A DNA stretch of 64,000 nucleotides from Pleurodeles waltl (Eukaryota > Chordata > Amphibia > Caudata > Salamandridae). Shown here piece after piece: positions 32,746-45,774 of this stretch. Both the position numbers and the translations under genes were made by a program. Numbering within the stretch: the stretch's first letter is position 1; each line of letters starts with the position of its first letter. The stretch is taken from contig NC_090441.1 in assembly GCF_031143425.1 (NCBI RefSeq), positions 219,848,928 through 219,912,927 on the forward strand, in the 5' to 3' direction. The notes beneath the pieces are model-generated. The model ran no database searches and was not told the DNA's origin. It saw only the letters and a program-made list of their open reading frames with translations.

Positions 32746-34034
32746 ATAGGCAGTCTGACCATGTCAGAGACTGCATAAAGCAAGAGGTCCAGAAAATGTT
32801 GGAACTAGGAGCGGTTGAGCACTCTGACAGTCCATGGGCTTCTCCTGTGGTACTTGTACCAAAACCTCATTCCAAAGATGGAAAGAAGGAAATGCGGTTT
32901 TGTGTAGAGTACAGAGGTCTCAACCAGGTAACCAAAACTGACGCTCACCCTATACCCAGGGCAGATGAGCTCATAGATACACTGGCATCTGCCAAGTATC
33001 TAAGCACTTTTGATTTGACTGCACGGTATTGGCAGATCAAATTATCAGAAGATGCTAAAGCTAAAACTGCATTTTCAACCATTGGAGGACATTACCAATT
33101 TACAGTAATGCCTTTTGGTTTGAAAAATGCACCTGCCACTTTTCAAAGATTGGTGAACACAGTCCTGCAAGGGCTGGAAGCTTTCAGTGCAGCATATTTG
33201 GACGATATAGCTGTCTTTAGCTCCAGTTGGGATGATGACCTGGTCCACCTATGGAAAGTTTTGGAGGCCCTGCAAAAGGCAGGCCTCACTATCAAGGCTT
33301 CAAAGTGCCAGATAAGGCAGGTTAAGGTGGTTTATCTGGGACACCTTGTTGGTGGGGAACAGATTTCACCACTTCAGGGGAAAATCCAAACATTTATTGA
33401 TTGGGTTCCCCCTACTACTCAGACTCAGGTGAGAGCCTTCCTAGGCCTCACTTGGTATTACAGGAGGTTCATTAAGAACTATGGCTCCATTGCAGCCCCT
33501 CTTAATGACCTCACATCCAAGAAAATGCCTAAAAAGGTATTATGGACAGCAAACTGTCAGAAAGCTTTTGAGGAGCTGAAGCAGGCCATGTGCTCTGCAC
33601 CTGTCCTAAAAAGCCCTTGTTACTCTAACAAATTCTATGGCCAAACTGATGCATCTGAATTAGGAGTAGGGGCAGTCCTATCACAACTTAATTCTGAGGG
33701 CCAGGATCAACCTGTTGCTTTTATTAGTAGGAGGTTGACCCCTAGAGAAAAGCGTTGGTCTGCCATTGAGAGGGAGGCCTTTGCTGTGGTCTGGGCACTG
33801 AAGAAGTTGAGGCCATACCTGTTTGGCACTCACTTCATTGTTCAGACAGACCACAAACCTCTACTTTGGCTAAATTAAATGAAAGGTAAAAATCCTAAAT
33901 TGTTGAGGTGGTCCATATCCCTACAGGGAATGGACTATACAGTGGAACATAGACCTGGGAGTACCAACTCCAATGCAGATGGACTCTCCAGATATTTCCA
34001 CTTAGACAATGAAGACCCATCTGGGAATGATTAG
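32746..34034 (+). pseudogene. Unit A reverse transcriptase and RNase H remnant
   Basis: Coding sequence of unit A resumes at the N-terminus of the reverse transcriptase (RQSDHVRDC) and runs to the normal end of pol near 34034. FCVEYRGLN, FDLTARYWQ (a G-to-R change in the conserved FDLTAGYWQ block), YLDD and the RNase H start YGQTDASE are visible. A stop at 33876-33878 removes the end of RNase H. The frame also runs back into the LTR to an ATG at 32700, making a chance fusion of 392 codons. The integrase C-terminus and pol linker expected upstream are deleted. Confidence 0.88.
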
Positions 34035-34052
34035 TCTTATTGTCCTTCATTT

Positions 34053-34063
34053 GGGGGGGGGGG
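34053..34063 (+). other. Polypurine tract of unit A (11 G)
   Basis: A run of eleven G ends 3 bases before the second array LTR and is the plus-strand primer position. Confidence 0.7.
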
Positions 34064-34066
34064 TTG

Positions 34067-37058
34067 TGTAGGAAAGTACCATCTTGCCTGGCATGTTACC
34101 CCCATTTTTTACTGTATATATGTTGTTTTAGTTGTATGTGTCACTGGGACCCTGCCAGCCAGGGCCCCAGTGCTCATAAGTGTGCCTGACTGTGTTACCT
34201 CTGTAGTGACTAACTGTCTCACTGAGGCTCTGCTATTCAGAACCTCAGTGGTTATGCTCTCTCATTTCTTTCCAAATTGTCACTAACAGGCTAGTGACCA
34301 ATTTTACCAATTTACATTGGCATACTGGAACACCCTTACAATTCCCTAGTATATGGTACTGTGGTACCCAGGGTATTGGGGTTCCAGGAGATCCCTATGG
34401 GCTGCAGCATTTCTTTTGCCACCCATAGGGAGCTTTGACAATCCTTACACAGGCCTGCCACTGCAGCCTGAGTGAAATAATGCCCACATTATTTCACAGA
34501 CATTTTCACTGCACTTATGTAACTTATAAGTCACCTATATGTTTTACCTTTACCTGGTAAAGGTTAGGTGCAAAGTTACTTAGTGTGAGGGCACCCTGGC
34601 ACTAGCCAAGGTGCCCCCACATTGTTCAGGGCCAATTCCCCGGACTTTGTGAGTGCGGGGACACCATTACATGCGTGCACTACACATAGGTCACTACCTA
34701 TGTGTAGCTTCACAATGGTAACTCAGAATATGGCCATGTAACATGTCTAAGATCATGGAATTGCCCCCTCTATGCCATCCTGGCATTGTTGGTACAATCT
34801 CATGATCCCACGGGTCTGTAGCTCAGACCCGGGTACTGCCAAACTGCCTTTTCTGGGGTTTCACTGCAGCTGCTGCTGCTGCCAACCCCTCAGACAGGTT
34901 TCTGCCCTCCTGGGGTCAAGCCAGGCTTGTCCCAGGATGGCAGAACAAAGGACTTCCTCTGAGAGAGGGTGTTACACCCTCTCCCTTTGGAAAATGGTGT
35001 GAAGGCAGGGGAGGAGTAGCCTCCCCCAGCCTCTGGAAATGCTTTCATGGGCACATTTGTGCCCAATTCTGCATAAGCCAGTCTACACCGGTTCAGGGAC
35101 CCCTTAGCCCTGCTCTGGCGCGAAACTGGACAAAGGAAAGGGGAGTGACCACTCGCCTGACCTGCACCTCCCCTGGGAGGTGTCCAGAGCTCCTCCAGTG
35201 TGCTCCAGACCTCTGCCATCTTGGAAACAGAGGTGCTGCTGGCACACTGGACTGCTCTGAGTGGCCAGTGCCACCAGGTGACGTCAGAGACTCCTTCTGA
35301 TAGGCTCCTTCAGGTGTTGCTAGCCTATCCTCTCTCCTAGGTAGTCAAACCCTCTTTTCTGGCTATTTAGGGTCTCTGTCTCTGGGGAAACTTTAGATAA
35401 CGAATGCAAGAGCTCATCAGAGTTCCTCTGCATCTCTATCTTCACCTTCTGCCAAGGAATCGACTTCTGACCGCGCTGGAAGCCTGCAAAACTGCAACAA
35501 AGTAGCAAAGACGACTACTGCAACTCTGTAACGCTGATCCTGCCGCCTTCTCGACTGTTTTCCTGGTGGTGCATGCTGTGGGGGTAGTCTGCCTCCTCTC
35601 TGCACTAGAAGCTCTGAAGAAATCTCCCGTGGGTCGACGGAATCTTCCCCCTGCAACCGCAGGCACAAAAGAACTGCATTACCGGTCTCCTGGGTCTCCT
35701 CTCAGCACAACGAGCGAGGTCCCTTGAATCCAGCAACTCTGTCCAAGTGACTCCCACAGTCCAGTGACTCTTCAGTCCAAGTTTGGTGGAGGTAAGTCCT
35801 TGCCTCCCCACGCCAGACTGCATTGCTGGGAACCGCGACTTTTGCACCTACTCCGGCTTCCGTGCACTTCCAGCAGAAATCCTTTGTGCACAGCCAAGCC
35901 TGCGTCCACGGCACTCTAACCTGCATTGCACGACTTTCTAAGTTGGTCTCCGGCGACGTGGGCCTCCTTTGTGCAACTTCGGCGAGCACCGTTTCACTCA
36001 TCCTTGTAGTGCCTGTTTCTGGCACTTCTGTGGGAGCTACCTGCTGCTGAGAGGGCTCTTTGTCTTGCTCGACGTCCCCTCTGTCCCCAGACGCAATTGG
36101 CGACATCCTGGTCCCTCCTGGGCCACAGCAGCATCCAAAAACCTTTTTTGCACGATTTGCAGCTAGCAAGGCTTGTTGGCTGTATTTCCACGGGAAACCA
36201 CTTCTGCACAACTCTCCACGGCGTGGGGGATCCATCCTCCAAAGGGGAAGTTTGTAGCCCTTGTCGTTCCTGCAGAATCCTAAGTTTCTACTGTCCAGTA
36301 GCAGCTTCTTTGCATCCACCTTTGGCATTTCTTGGGCATGTGCCCATCTCCGACTTGCTTGTGACTTTTGGACTTGGTCCCCTTGTTCCACAGATACCCT
36401 CGTTTGGAAATCCATCGTTGTTGCATTGCTGGTTTGTGTCTTTCCTGCAGAATTCCCCTATCACGACTTCTTTGTCCTTTGGGGAACTTTAGTGCACTTT
36501 GCACTCACTTTTCAGGGTCTTGTGGAGGGCTATTTTTCTAACCCTTACTATTTTCTAATAGTCCCAGCGACCCTCTACAAGGTCACATAGGTTTGGGGTC
36601 CATTCGTCGTTCGGATTCCACTTTTGGAGTATATGGTTTGTGTTGCCCCTATCCCTATGTGTCCCCTTTGCATCCTATTGTAACTATACATTGTTTGCAC
36701 TGTTTTCTAAGACTATACTGCATATTTTTGGTATTGTGTACATATAACTTGTGTATAATTGCTATCCTCATACTGAGGGTACTCACTGAGATACTTTGGC
36801 ATATTGTCATAAAAATAAAGTACCTTTATTTTTAGTATATCTGTGTATTGTGCTTTCTTATGATTTTGTGCAAGTGACACTAGTGGTACTGTAGGAGCTT
36901 CACTCGTCTCCTAGTTCAGCCTAAGCTGCTCTGCTAAGCTACCATTATCTATCAGCCTATGCTGCTAGACACCCTATACACTAATAAGGGATAACTGGGC
37001 CTGGTGCAAGGTGCAAGTACCCCTTGGTACTCACTACAAGCCAGTCCAGCCTCCTACA
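34067..37058 (+). mobile_element. LTR 2 of the tandem array, shared by units A and B
   Basis: This 2992-bp LTR is the 3' LTR of unit A (preceded by its polypurine tract) and at the same time the 5' LTR of unit B (followed by a primer-binding site and gag). It carries the same palindromes, CRE (35279-35286) and palindromic poly(A) signal as LTR 1 and belongs to the same subfamily (GGGACCCTGCCAGCC near 34146). Confidence 0.93.
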
Positions 37059-37059
37059 T

Positions 37060-37078
37060 TGGTTGAGCAACGGTGGGA
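37060..37078 (+). other. Candidate primer-binding site of unit B
   Basis: TGGTTGAGCAACGGTGGGA is the counterpart of 18216-18234, with two substitutions, 2 bases after the LTR end. Confidence 0.4.
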
Positions 37079-37329
37079 TAAGTGCTTTGAGACTACTTAC
37101 CACTCTTGTCATTGTACTTTTCATAAGAGAAAAATATACAAAACAAGTTCAGTGTGTGTACACATTGCTAAAAAGTTTTGCATTTCCTCTTTTCACTCTT
37201 TTCTAAGTGCTGAAAAGTACTTCTAACTTTCTAAAAAGTTCCTAAAAAGTTTTAAAAGTGTTTTTCTGTCTTTCTAAAAGTTCTGAAAAACTTTTTCTTC
37301 ACTTTTCTGTCACTTAAACTCTTTCTAAA

Positions 37330-40300
37330 ATGTCTGGCACAGGCCAAAATGTTGATCTGTCCAAACTTGCATATGACCACCTTAGCTGGAAAGGAGCAAG
37401 GAGTCTCTGTGTAGAAAGAGGTTTGAGTGTAGGGAAGAATCCTTCTTTGGAATTGTTGCTTAATATGCTTAGAGAACAAGATAAGGCCATAGGGGCCACA
37501 TCTGGTGAAAAAGCAGCAAATGGTTCCCAATCTGATCCAGGGACTCCCCCAGGACAAGATTCATGAAAGAAACTTCTCAGCCTGCCCATTACTAGACATT
37601 CTAGCATAGTTGGTACAGAGGTTGAATCACACCATACAGATGGTGTGCTCTCACATTACACTGTTAGCCATGCTGTTAGGGTGCCTTCTGTAAGGGACAG
37701 GTCTCCTTCTGTCCATTCTCACCATACTTCTGTGTCTAGGATGTCCCTCCCACCCACCCTGATTACAGATTGTTAGAAAGGGAGCTCAATAGATTGAGAG
37801 TGGAACAAACCAGACTGAAGCTTAAGAAGCAACAGCTGGATTTGGCTAGACAGACCATAGAAGTAGAGAAGGAGAGACAGAGGTTGGGTTTAGAAACCCA
37901 TGGTGGCAGCAGCAGTATTCCCCATAGTCATCCTGCAAGAGAGCATGATTCAAGGAATCTGCACAAGATAGTTCCCCCTTATAAGGAGGGGGATGACATT
38001 AACAAGTGGTTTGCTGCACTTGAGAGGGCCTGTGTTGTACAGGATGTCCCTCAAAGGAAGTGGGCTGCTATCCTATGGCTATCATTTAGTGGAAAAGGTA
38101 GGGATAGGCTCCTTACTGTGAAAGAAAGTGATGCCAATAATTTTACAGTTCTTAAGAATGCACTCCTGGATGGTTAAGGCTTAACCACTGAACAATACAG
38201 GATAATGTTCAGAGAGACCAAAAAGGAGTCTTCACAAGACTGTGTTGATTTTGTTGACCATTCAGTGAAGGCCTTGGAGGGGTGGTTACATGGCAGTAAA
38301 GTTTCTGATTATGACAGCCTGTATAACTTGATCCTGAGAGAGCATATTCTTAATAATTGTGTGTCTGATTTGTTGCACCAGTACTTGGTGGACTCTGATC
38401 TGACCTCTCCCCAAGAATTGGGAAAGAAGGCAGACAAATGGGTCAGAACAAGGGTGAACAGAGAAGTTCATACAGGGGGTGACAAAGATGGGAATAAGAA
38501 GAAGGATGGTAAGTCTTCTGAGAAGGGTGGGGACAAATTTAAAAATGAGTCTTCATCAGGCCCACAAAAGAACTCTGGTGGGGGTGGTGGACCCAAATCC
38601 TCTTCTAATCAGAATAAAGAAAATAAACCATGGTGCTATTTATGTAAAATAAAAGGCCATTGGACAACAGATCCCAGTTGTCAAAAGAAAAGCACCAAGC
38701 CTCCTACCACTACAACCCCTACTGCTACACCTAGTGTCCCTACTAATAGCAGTGGTGGTGGGAGCAAACCTACTAATAGCCAATCCAAGGGAGTAGCTGG
38801 GCTCACTATTGGTAACTTAGTTGGGGTTGGTCTGATTAGGGAGACCATAGAGGCTGTGTTAGTCTCTGAGGGGGCTATTGATTTAGCCACCTTGGTTGCT
38901 TGTCCCCTTAACATAGATAAGTACAAGCAACTACCCCTAATAAATGGTGTTGAGGTTCAGGCCTACAGGGACACTGGAGCCAGTGTGACTATGGTCATAG
39001 AGAAACTGGTCCACCCTGAACAACACCTACTTGGTCACCAGTACCAAGTAACCGATGCTCACAACAACACACTTAGCCACCCCATGGCTGTTGTAAATCT
39101 CAACTGGGGGGGGTTACTGGTCCAAAGAAAGTTGTGGTAGCCTCAGATTTACCTGTCGACTGTTTACTAGGAAATGATTTGGAGACATCAGCTTGGTCAG
39201 ATGTGGAGTTGGAGGCCCATGCAGCAATGCTGGGCATTCTAGGGCATATTTTTGCTTTAACCAGGGCTCAGGCCAAAAAGCAAAAAGGACAGGGAAGCTT
39301 GGATCCTGGAACAATGGACCAAGTGCTCCCTAAAGCTAGGGCTAGTAGAAGTAAAAGACTTCCTACTATCCCTCCCTCTACAGTGGATTCTACTTCTGAG
39401 GAAGAAGAATTCCCTCCCTGTGCAGAACCGACACCAGAGGAGCTTGAAGCAGGCACTGCTGAGCCTTTGGGTGAAGGGGGGCCTGCCAGAGAGGAGCTGA
39501 ATGTGGCACAGCAAACCTGTCCCACATTAGAGGGTCTGAGACAGCAAGCTGTCAAACTGGCTAATGGGGATGTCAGTGACTCTCACAGAGTCTACTGGGA
39601 GGACAACCTCTTGTACACTGAGGCAAGGGATCCTAAACCTGGAGCTGCCAGGAGATTAATGATTTCTCAGGAGTACAGAAAGTTCCTCCTAACACTGGCT
39701 CACGACATTCCCCTAGCTGGGCATCTAGGACAAATGAAAACATGGGACAGGCTTGTTCCCTTGTTTCATTGGCCTAGAATGTCTGAGGACACAAAAGAGT
39801 TTTGTAAGTCCTGTGAAACCTGTCAAGCCAGTGGCAAGACAGGTGGCACTCCAAAGGCACCCCTTATTCCACTGCCTGTGGTTGGGGTTCCCTTTGAAAG
39901 GGTAGGGTTTGACATAGTTGGCCCCCTTGACCCTCCTACTGCTTCAGGCAATAGGTTTATCTTGGTGGTAGTGGACCATGCCACAAGATACCCTGAAGCT
40001 ACTCCTCTCAGGACCACTACAGCTCCTGCAGTGGCAAAGGCCCTCCTGGGAATCTTTTCCAGGGTGGGCTTCTCAAAAGAGGTGGTATCAGACAGAGGAA
40101 GCAATTTCATGTCTGCTTACTTGAAGGCCATGTGGAAGGAGTGTGGTGTAACGTACAAGTTCACTACACCCTATCATCCACAAACAAATGGACTGGTAGA
40201 GAGATTTAACAAAACTCTCAAAGGCATGATTATGGGTCTCCCTGAAAAACTCCGCAGGAGATGGGATATCCTGTTGCCATGCCTCCTTTTTGCCTACAGG

Positions 40301-40370
40301 GAGGTACCCCAAAAAGGAGTGGGCTTCAGCCCCTTTGAACTTCTTTTTGGACACCCTGTTAGGGGTCCAC
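37330..40370 (+). pseudogene. Unit B gag, protease and integrase region, disabled
   Basis: This has the same domain order as the intact copy, but is broken independently of unit A. There is a stop at 37564-37566, a one-base loss near 37740, a stop at 38175-38177, and loss of one G in the tract 39106-39113 (eight instead of nine), which shifts the protease frame. Open pieces are 37330-37566, 37770-38177, 38205-39140 and 39134-40375. The last holds the H2C2 finger and integrase core. The knuckle CX2CX4HX6C and DTGAS are present. The coding sequence is interrupted at TCCAC 40366-40370 by the minus-strand LTR and continues at 46368. Confidence 0.88.
40366..40370. repeat. TCCAC target-site duplication, left copy (unit B)
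   Basis: TCCAC here and at 46368-46372 exactly flanks the minus-strand solo LTR. The same bases precede the insertion in unit A at 21524-21528. Confidence 0.9.
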
Positions 40371-42774
40371 TGTAGGAGGCTGGACTGGCTTGTAGTGAGT
40401 ACCAAGGGGAACTTGCACCTTGCACCAGGCCCAGTTATCCCTTATTAGTGTATAGGGTGTCTAGCAGCATAGGCTGATAGATAATGGTAGCTTAGCAGAG
40501 CAGCTTAGGCTGAACTAGGAGACGAGTGAAGCTCCTACAGTACCACTTAGTGTCACTTGCACAATATCATAAGAAAACACAATACACAGATATACTAAAA
40601 ATAAAGGTACTTTATTTTTATGACAATATGCCAAAGTATCTCAGTGAGTACCCTCAGTATGAGGATAGCAATTATACACAAGTTATATGTACACAATACC
40701 AAAAAAATGCAGTATAGTCTTAGAAAACAGTGCAAACAATGTATAGTTACAATAGGATGCAATGGGGACACATAGGGATAGGGGCAACACAAACCATATA
40801 CTCCAAAAGGGGAATGCGAACCACGAATGGACCCCAAACCTATGTGACCTTGTAGAGGGTCGCTGGGACTATTAGAAAATAGTTAGGGTTAGAAAAATAG
40901 CCCACCCCAAGACCCTGAAAAGTGAGTGCAAAGTGCACTGAAGTTCCCCAAAGGACAAAGAAGTCGTGATAGGGGAATACTGTAGGAAAGACACAAACTA
41001 GCAATGCAACAACAATGGATTTCTAGTCGAGGGTACCTGTGGAACAAGGGGACCAAGTCCAAAAGTCACAAGCAAGTCGGAGATGGGCAGATGCCCAGGA
41101 AATGCCAGCTGTGGGTGCAAAGAAGCTTCTGCTGGACAGAAGAAGCTGAGGTTTCTGCAGGAACGAAAAGAGCTAGAGACTTCCCCTTTGGAGGACGGAT
41201 CCCTCTCGCCGTGGAGAGTTGTGCAGAAGTGTTTTCCCGCTGAAAGACTGCCAACAAGCCTTGCTAGCTGCAAATCGTGCTGTAAGCGTTTTTGGATGCT
41301 GCTGTGGCCCAGGAGGGACCAGGATGTCGCAAATTGCGTCAGGAGAGAGAGGGGACATGGAGCAAGACAAAGAGCCCTCTCAGCAGCAGGTAGCACCTGG
41401 AGAAGTGCCAGAAACAGGCTCTACGAGGATGCTTGAAATGGTGCTCATCTGAAGTTACACAAAGGAGTCCCACGTCGCCGGAGACCAACTTAGAAAGTCG
41501 TGCAATGCAGGTTTTAAAGTGCCATGGACCCAGGCTTGGCTATGCACAAAGGATTTCCGCCGGAAGTGCACGGAAGCCGGAGTAGCTGCAAAAGACGCGG
41601 TTTCCTACAATGCAGTCTGGCGTGGGGAGTCAAGGACTTACCTCCACCAAACTTGGACTGAAGAGTCACTGGACTGTGGGAGTCACTTGGACAGAGTTGC
41701 TGGATTCAAGGGACCTCGCTCGTCATGCTGAGAGGAGATCCAAGGGACCGGTAATGCAGTTCTTTGGTGCCTGCGGTAGCAGGGGGAAGATTCCGTCGAC
41801 CCACAGGAGATTTCTTCAGAGCTTCTAGTGCAGAGAGGAGGCAGACTACCCCCACAGCATGCACCACCAAGAAAACAGTCGAGGAGGCGGCAGGATCAGC
41901 GTTTCAGAGTTGCAGTAGTCGTCTTTGCTACTTTGTTGCAGTTTTGCAGGCTTCCAGCGCGGTCAGCAGTCGATTCCTTGGCAGAAGGTGAAGAGAGAGA
42001 TGCAGAGGAACTCTGATGAGCTCTTGCATTCGTTATCTAAAGTCTCCCCAGAGACAGAGACCCTAAATAGCCAGAAAAGAGGGTTTGGCTACTTAGGAGA
42101 GAGGATAGGCTAGCAACACCTGGAGGAGCCTATCAGAAGGAGTCTCTGACGTCACCTGGTGGCACTGGCCACTCAGAGCAGTCCAGTGTGCTGGCAGCAC
42201 CTCTGTTTCCAAGATGGCAGAGGTCTGGAGCACACTGGAGGAGCTCTGGACACCTCCCAGGGGAGGTGCAGGTCAGGGGAGTGGTCACTCCCCTTTCCTT
42301 TGTCCAGTTTCGCGCCAGAGCAGGGCTAAGGGGTCCCCTGAACCGGTGTAGACTGGCTTATGCCGAATTGGGCACATCTGTGCCCATGAAAGCATTTCCA
42401 GAGGCTGGGGGAGGCTACTCCTCCCCTGCCTTCACATCATTTTCCAAAGGGAGAGGGTGTAACACCCTCTCTCAGAGGAAGTCCTTTGTTCTGCCATCCT
42501 GGGACAAGCCTGGCTTGACCCCAGGGGGGCAGAAACCTGTCTGAGGGGTTGGCAGCAGCAGCAGCTGCAGTGAAACCCCAGGAAAGGCAGTTTGGCAGTA
42601 CCAGGGTCTGTGCTACAGACCACTGGGATCATGGGATTGTGCCAACTATGCCAGGATGGCATAGAGGGGGCAATTCCATGATCATAGACATGTTACATGG
42701 CCATATTCGGAGTTACCATTGTGAAGCTACATATAGGTAGTGACCTATATGTAGTGCACGGGTGTAATGGTGTC

Positions 42775-42779
42775 CCCGC
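42775..42779. repeat. CCCGC target-site duplication of the nested LTR, left copy
   Basis: The second copy is at 45775-45779. The unoccupied site can be seen in the sister LTR at 23931-23935. Confidence 0.9.
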
Positions 42780-45774
42780 TGTAGGAAAGTACCATCTTGC
42801 CTGGCATGTTACCCCCATTTTTCACTGTATATATGTTGTTTTAGTTGTATGTGTCACTGGGACCCTGGTAACCCAGGGCCCCAGTGCTCATAAGTGTGCC
42901 TGAATGTGTTACCTGTGTAGTGACTAACTGTCTCACTGAGGCTCTGCTAATCAGAACCTCAGTGGTTATGCTCTCTCATTTCTTTCTAAATTGTCACTGA
43001 CAGGCTAGTGACTATTTTTACCAATTTACATTGGCTTACTGGAACACCCTTATAATTCCCTAGTATATGGTACTGAGGTACCCAGGGTATTGGGGTTCCA
43101 GGAGATCCCTATGGGCTGCAGCATTTCTTTTGCCACCCATAGGGAGCTCTGACAATTCTTACACAGGCCTGCCACTGCAGCCTGAGTGAAATAACGTCCA
43201 CGTTATTTCACAGCCATTTTACACTGCACTTAAGTAACTTATAAGTCACCTATATGTCTAACCTTTACCTGGTAAAGGTTAGGTGCAAAGTTACTTAGTG
43301 TGAGGGCACCCTGGCACTAGCCAAGGTGCCCCCACATTGTTCAGAGCCAATTCACTGAACTTTGTGAGTGCGGGGACACCATTACACGCGTGCACTACAT
43401 ATAGGTCACTACCTATATGTAGCTTTACCATGGTAACTCCGAATATGGCCATGTAACATGTCTATGATCATGGAATTGCCCCCTCTATGCCATCCTGGCA
43501 TTGTTGGTACAATTCCATGATCCCAGTGGTCTGTAGCACAGACCCTGGTACTGCCAAACTGCCCTTCCTGGGGTTTCTCTGCAGCTGCTGCTGCTGCCAA
43601 CCCCTCAGACAGGCAGCTGCCCTCCTGGGGTCCAGCCAGGCCTGGCCCAGGATGGCAGAACTAAGAACTTCCTCTGAGAGAGGGTGTAACACCCTCTCCC
43701 TTTGGAAAATGGTGTGAAGGCAGGGGAGGAGTAGCCTCCCCCAGCCTCTGGAAATGCTTTGTTGGGCACAGATGCGCCCAATTCTGCATAAGCCAGTCTA
43801 AACCGGTTCAGGGACCCCTTAGCCCCTGCTCTGGCGCGAAACTGGACAAAGGAAAGTGGAGTGACCACTCCCCTGACCTGCACCTCCCCTGGGAGGTGTC
43901 CAGAGCTCCTCCAGTGTGCTCCAGACCTCTGCCATCTTGGAAACAGAGGTGCTGCTGGCACACTGGACTGCTCTGAGTGGCCAGTGCCACCAGGTGACGT
44001 CAGAGACTCCTTGTGATAGGCTCCTTCAGGTGTTAGTAGCCTTTCCTCTCTCCTAGGTAGCCAAACCCTCTTTTCTGGCTATTTAGGGTCTCTGTCTCTG
44101 GGGAAACTTTAGATAACGAATGCATGAGCTCAGCCGAGTTCCTCTGCATCTCCCTCTTCACCTTCTGATAAGGAATCGACCGCTGACCGCGCTGGAAGCC
44201 TGCAAACCTGCAACATAGTAGCAAAGACGACTACTGCAACTCTGTAACGCTGATCCTGCCGCCTTCTCGACTGTTTTCCTGCTTGTGCATGCTGTGGGGG
44301 TAGTCTGCCTCCTCTCTGCACCAGAAGCTCCGAAGAAATCTCCCGTGGGTCGACGGAATCTTCCCCCTGCAACCGCAGGCACCAAAAAGCTGCATTACCG
44401 GTCCCTTGGGTCTCCTCTCAGCACGACGAGCGAGGTCCCTCGAATCCAGTGACACCGTCCAAGTGACCCCCACAGTCCAGTGACTCTTCAGCCTGAGTTT
44501 GGTGGAGGTAAGTCCTTGCCTCACCTCGCTGGGCTGCATTGCTGGGAACCGCGACTTTGCAAGCTTCTCCGGCCCCTGTGCACTTCCGGCGGAAATCCTG
44601 TGTGCACAGCCAAGCCTGGGTCCACGGCACTCTAACCTGCATTGCACGACTTTCTAAGTTGGTCTCCGGCGATGTGGGACTCCTTTGTGCAACTTCGGCG
44701 AGCACCGTTTCACGCATCCTCGTAGTGCCTGTTTCTGGCACTTCTCCGGGTGCTACCTGCTTCAGTGAGGGCTTGTTGTCTTGCTCGACGTCTCCTCTCT
44801 CTGCAGGTCTAATTTGCGACCTCCTGGTCCCTCCTGGGCCCCAGCAGCGTCCAAAAACGCCAAACGCACGATTTGCGTGTAGCAAGACTTGTTGGCGTCC
44901 ATCCGGCGGGAAAACACTTCTGCACGACTCTCCAAGGTGTGGGGGAACCATCCTCCAAAGGGGAAGTCTCTAGCCCTTGTCGTTCCTGCAGTATTCACAG
45001 TTCTTCAGCCTAATAAGAGCTTCTTTGCACCAACCGCTGGCATTTCTTGGGCATCTGCCCATCTCCGAGCTGCTTGTGACTTTTGGACTTGGTCCCCTTG
45101 TTCCACAGGTACCCTCAGTCAGGAATCCATCGTTGTTGCATTGCTGATTTGTGTTTTCCTTGCATTTTCTCTCTAACACGACTATTTTGTCCTTAGGGGA
45201 ACTTTGGTGCACTTTGCACTCACTTTTCAGGGTCTTGGGGAGGGTTATTTTGCTAACTCTCACTATTTTCTAATAGTCCCAGCGACCCTCTACAAGGTCA
45301 CATAGGTTTGGGGTCCATTCGTGGTTCGCATTCCACTTCTGGAGTATATGGTTTGTGTTGCCCCTATCCCTATGTTTCCCCATTGCATCCTATTGTAACT
45401 ATACATTGTTTGCACTGTTTTCTAAGACTATACTGCATATTTTTGCTATTGTGTATATACATCTTGTGTATATTTCCTATCCTCTCACTGAGGGTACACT
45501 CTAAGATACTTTGGCATATTGTCATAAAAATAAAGTACCTTTATTTTTAGGATAACTGTGTATTGTGTTTTCTTATGATATTGTGCATGTGACACTAAGT
45601 GGTACTGTAGTAGCTTCACACGTCTCCTAGTTCAGCCTGAGCTGCTTTGCTAAGCTACCATTATCTATCAGCCTAAGCTGCTAGACACCCTATACACTAA
45701 TAAGGGATAACTGGGCCTGGTGCAAGGTGCAAGTACCCCTTGGTACTCACTACAAGCCAGTCCAGCCTCCTACA
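42780..45774 (+). mobile_element. Nested plus-strand solo LTR (subfamily Y)
   Basis: This 2995-bp LTR runs TGTAGGAAAG to CTCCTACA inside the minus-strand solo LTR. CCCGC at 42775-42779 and 45775-45779 is its target duplication. It belongs with the LTR at 29781-32745 (shared GACCCTGGTAACCC, and the block around CACTGAACTTTGTGAGTG). The CRE is at 43995-44002. Confidence 0.95.
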
